A stretch of 64,000 nt of DNA, taken from assembly GCA_009103225.1 (NCBI GenBank), contig RHPI01003728.1, positions 183,174-247,173 on the forward strand, given 5' to 3'. The notes below the pieces were generated by a model, which had not been told where the DNA came from, did not search any database, and worked only from the letters and a program-made list of their open reading frames with translations. The translations under genes and the position numbers were made by a program. This DNA comes from Chlorokybus atmophyticus (lineage: Eukaryota > Streptophyta > Chlorokybophyceae > Chlorokybales > Chlorokybaceae). Shown here one piece after another: positions 60,479 to 64,000 of this stretch. Position 1 is the stretch's first letter; every line of letters begins with the position of its first letter.

Positions 60479-63400
60479 TCAAGCCGCTTCGGGCCTCTCA
60501 TGCGTGACGAGCCCCGCTGTAATCACGGCACCTAGCGCACACAAGACAACAACAAGGTGGTGTTACGACATGGCAAGATGTTCGCTAAAAGCCAACATCA
60601 CGAAGCGTCGTGTGGCACGCAGGGGACATGGTGTTGTAGGTTATGTGTATTTGTGTACAACTCTTTCTCTCCCTACCAGAGTCTAGGTGCTCTTCCACGA
60701 GTGCGCTCATCCCCATCCTGTTCAGTATGTCCATCAGCTCCTCCACGCTCGCCTGCACGTGACGCCGCACAAAGTCCAGGATAGGCATCGGGCTCACGTG
60801 CGCCTTGTCTGCGCGCACAACAACAACAACACGACTTGCGTAAGTTGTATCGTGTAAGATGGGGTGTTGTACAAGATGTTGTATCCAGTGACGTCTCTCA
60901 CGTGCGAAGCTTTTGATGTGGACGCACAGCTCCACCAGGAAGTCCTTGTCAAGAGCGCTGCCGCCTTCCAACAGCCTGTACGTGTGTGCGCGCGCGTGTG
61001 TGTGCGCGCGGGCGCACGTGCGTGTGCCAGATGCGTGCATGTGCGCGTGTGCTGCGAGCGCATGCGTGGTTGTATGTGGCGTCCCATATTGGATACCTTC
61101 GCACGTGGTGCACGACCGATACGCACACCGGGTCCGTGACACGCCGCGCCTGCACACGCTACATGCATCAGCAGCATCTCCCACACTCCCTCCAAACCAA
61201 CGACACACACACTACACGCCCACATCATAAGCACGCATTCCCCTCCGCACCTGCACGAACAGGCAGAGCTGCCTGTAGAACCCTTCGATCTCTGCCTTCT
61301 CGGCGCGCTCCACGCTCTCGCGCGCAGCCGCGGCCGCCTCGGCACGCTCCGCCCGGCCCTGCAACCTCTCAGCCCTCCCCCTGAGTGACAGATACTTGTT
61401 GTTTAGCATACATACGCACAGGTGTGCGTGTGCGTGTGCGTGAGTACGCACACACATGTGCGCACAGATGCGAACACGCGCGCATACACTAGCACGCGCA
61501 CATGCACGCGTTTCTTCTACGTTCACCTGCATTGCCCTGCGCACGCGCACGCAAGCACACTCGCGTGCACGCGCAAGAAGACACAGACACAGACACAGAC
61601 ACAGACGTCTGCATGCGCTCGGACACACGCACCATATATCGCTCCTGGACAGCATCGCCACGTGCCTCCCTCCCCCGATCTTCATCTGCCTCATGAGCAC
61701 TCCCGCCAGGTGCATCACGGTGCTGCTGCTCGGTTGACTGTGGATCAGCGAGGAGGAGGAGGCCGCCGAGGCGGACGACAGCGAGGAGGCCGCCCGCGCG
61801 CGACGGGCGCCGCGCTCGGCGAGAGCGGCCACCACGGCGCGGTGGCGACCGCGACGGGCGTCGAGGAAGGCGCGGCGCCACTTGAGGACCTGGGGGGGGA
61901 GTAGGTGAGGATGGGTGGGTGGGTGGGTGGATGTATATGCGGGTGGGTGGGGTTGAACGCCTGTGCTGTTTGCAGCACAGACCTGTGCTGCAGACAGCAC
62001 ATAGCAAGCGTAACTTGTTGTGGTGTCATTGTGAGCACTAGCACACAAGAGCTACACTCAGTCGCTTGCGGAGACAGTAGAACACACACACAGCATCAAT
62101 CAGTGCCTCTTACTGGGTACTCTGCCTGGCTGCTGTTGCCGGCAGACTCACTATCCCGGGCACTATCACCGCCACTGTTGTTGTTGTTGTTGTTGGTGGT
62201 GGTATTCTTCTCCGCCTTGTCCGCTGCTATGACATTCCCGGCCCCCGCGTTGAAGTGCAGGGACGCGGCCGAGGCCGACCGCTGCAACTGGATGGGAACT
62301 GCGTTGGCGTTGGCGTTGGCGTTGGCGGCGTCCTCCAGGATGGCCGCCATGTTGACTTGGGGGTGGGAGTGACGGGAAGGCGCGCGGTCCAACGTGACGG
62401 ACCTGGTACCGGAGTGTGTGCGTCTGCGTGCGTCTGCGTGTGCGTGCGTGCGCGTGGGTGTATATGCCTTATACCTTCTGAGGGTGTCATCGGGTGCCAG
62501 CTTCAACGAGTTGCTCCTGACGCTCGCTGCACTCATGCCTGAGGGAAGACGGCTATGAGCGACAGAACAAGTCCTACACACCCATCACGCAAACTGCAAG
62601 TGCAAGTGCGTGTTGTTGCGCATGGCGTTGTGTCTAGTTATGGGTCTGTGCTGAGTTGAACTCCTTTGCCAACCACCTGATATTGTGTGTGTCAACGAGA
62701 CGCTGTGGCGATGATGATGATGTTGATGGGGCAGTGACTGACCCAAAGAGGAGTCCTGCAGCAACTCGTCCCACATGTTGCCAGCCTGGGGTAACGACAG
62801 TAGAAACACTCAACTGCACGCTATGTACAATGAGCGCGTGCGTGCACGCACGCGCCCAAATATACATACACGTGTGCCATGCCCACTCAAGCATGTGGGC
62901 ATGCCTGTACACACGTCCACATGCGCATACAATCCGTGCCCGTACCCTTGCCGCTCTGGACCTCTCTTGCGCAGCCAACAGCGCCTCCTTCGGGAAGTAG
63001 ATCTCTTCCAAGTCTGCACACGCACGCGCCCACCTTCTTATCACACACACCACCACAACCACACCATCTCATCATCAACCCCTCCCTCCCAATACCTTTG
63101 GGCGTGCACGTGAGGTTGCGGAGCGGCACGGGCGGCGGCATCGTCGACGATAGCATCGAGGATGGGTCGGAGAGAGTCGGCGCGGTGGTGGCGCGCATCG
63201 GATGGGCGTGCTTGCCGCTGGTGAGGCTGTCCTGGCTGTCGTCTTTGAGGGGGGCAGTGGTGACGGGGTTGGGCTTGCGCATGGAGCGGTTCAACTGCAG
63301 GTCAAGAGAGAAAGAAAGGGTAGGTACATACGCCACCTACCAACCTTGTATGTACTGGATTTATTGGATAGCATTGGATGGAACAATGCCCATACCCAAC

Positions 63401-63752
63401 ACATATGTGCGCACGCACGCGCACACGCATACATACGTACACACGCACGCATGCGCGTGCCCACGCCCACGCCCACTCGCACACATCCACACCTTTGATG
63501 AGTTTGCCTGCTTCTTCTTCCCGCGCCGGCTCCGCCTGCTTCCTTGCCTTACGTCCTGCCCGTACTCCCCCTCTTTCCTATACCCACTCCCATCCCCCTC
63601 ATCCCCAACATACTCCCCGCTGTCGTCCTCCTCCTCGTCCGGCCACGCGCCGGCCAAGCCCCGAACCCACCCGCCCTCCGCCTCATCCACCGACACGAGA
63701 CGACCCAGGGGCTCGTACGCGCGACCAAAGGGGGACCAAACGCCAACTTGGG

Positions 63753-63800
<48 letters not shown>

Positions 63801-64000
63801 GGTTGTTGACATGACACTTCTCTCCTCACCTGTTTGTGGCTTCTGCTGCCCCGCGTATGAAGTTGAGCGCGGGGACGATCGACGTGGCGTCTTCGGCGAA
63901 CCGCTGCTTGCGCGCGCTGGAGGAGTTGCCGCTCAGCCGAGAGGAGGCGCCGTTGCTGCCGGGACGGGACGCGTACTCCTCGCCGGGACGCTGAGAAACC
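60479..64000 (-). CDS. Unrecognised Ala/Ser-rich helical protein, 5' part beyond the window
   Basis: Thirteen exons are visible: 64000 (cut) to 63830, 63754-63493, 63294-63096, 63013-62946, 62785-62743, 62538-62475, 62402-62114, 61889-61633, 61380-61251, 61149-61097, 60975-60902, 60808-60677, 60531-60479, all in phase (about 597 aa). The N-terminal part is polar and low complexity, with an acidic stretch (WPDEEEDDSGEY) and RRSRRGKKKQ. Short conserved-looking segments follow (NMWDELLQDSSL; DLEEIYFPKEALLAAQERSR). The middle has NANANANA and polyasparagine. The C-terminal half is helical: WRRAFLDARRGRHRAVVAAL, RAERAEAAAAARESVERAEK, EIEGFYRQLCLFVQ, DKDFLVELCVHIKSF, VEELMDILNRMGMSALVEEH. A coiled coil is likely around 61251-61380. 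I recognise no named family. The last exon (to TGA at 60479) is short and less certain. Confidence 0.7.
63756..63800. repeat. (GT)n microsatellite at a 3' splice site
   Basis: About 20 GT units on the plus strand. On the gene strand it reads (CA)n running directly into the CAG acceptor of the exon starting at 63754, so the repeat takes the place of the usual pyrimidine tract. Confidence 0.9.

Noticed and set aside
62879-63814. 311-codon plus-strand ORF
   Set aside because: It is antisense to well-supported exons of the right-edge gene and consists of low-complexity His/Thr/Ser sequence from CA-rich DNA.

Overview
The window is nuclear DNA of an intron-rich photosynthetic eukaryote, most likely a flagellate green alga. 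It carries plastid genes (a Ycf54 homologue, a plastid-type acetyltransferase, a plastid-targeted NTF2-like protein), a plant-type PYRR riboflavin reductase fused to an NADAR domain, a plant-type VIM/ORTHRUS protein (PHD-RING-SRA-RING), a SOS1-type Na+/H+ antiporter and a protein with an ASH-like domain of the kind found in ciliary proteins. Exons were joined by hand from splice sites, intron phase and family motifs. Fifteen gene models contain about 117 introns. All but one join as GT-AG; one SOS1 intron needs a GC donor. TAA, TAG and TGA all end genes, so the standard code applies. The species cannot be named from the sequence.

Layout, left to right. 0.2-2.7 kb, minus: an F-box protein spliced onto a SUV39-class SET methyltransferase. 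3.0-3.9 kb, plus: a possible small membrane protein. 4.6-6.3 kb, minus: plastid-targeted NTF2/SnoaL-like protein, divergent from an acidic repeat protein at 7.0-7.9 kb. 7.9-12.3 kb: no confident gene. 12.3-13.5 kb, minus: NF-YB. 15.3-18.8 kb, minus: ASH-domain protein. 18.8-21.7 kb: intergenic, with a 6-base assembly gap. 21.7-25.1 kb, minus: PYRR. 26.2-29.9 kb, plus: LMBRD2-like membrane protein. 32.2-36.0 kb, plus: cohesin RAD21. 36.8-40.6 kb, minus: VIM/ORTHRUS. 41.8-43.3 kb, plus: YCF54, whose first intron holds a 161-bp tandem duplication. 43.9-45.4 kb, minus: GNAT acetyltransferase. 46.7-47.5 kb, plus: decayed ORF. 48.5-49.9 kb, plus: ER-lumen protein with a MANF-C-like motif and a DDEL end. 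52.8-58.6 kb, plus: SOS1. 60.5 kb to the right edge, minus: unrecognised Ala-rich protein, cut by the window end.

These are ordinary nuclear genes rather than an operon. The chromatin theme stands out: the F-box-SET protein (a predicted H3K9 methyltransferase), the VIM/ORTHRUS reader-ligase and RAD21 all lie within 41 kb. Non-coding DNA is rich in alternating purine-pyrimidine (TG/CG) tracts and TGCATG motifs. No CRISPR array, prokaryotic operon or integrated virus was seen.
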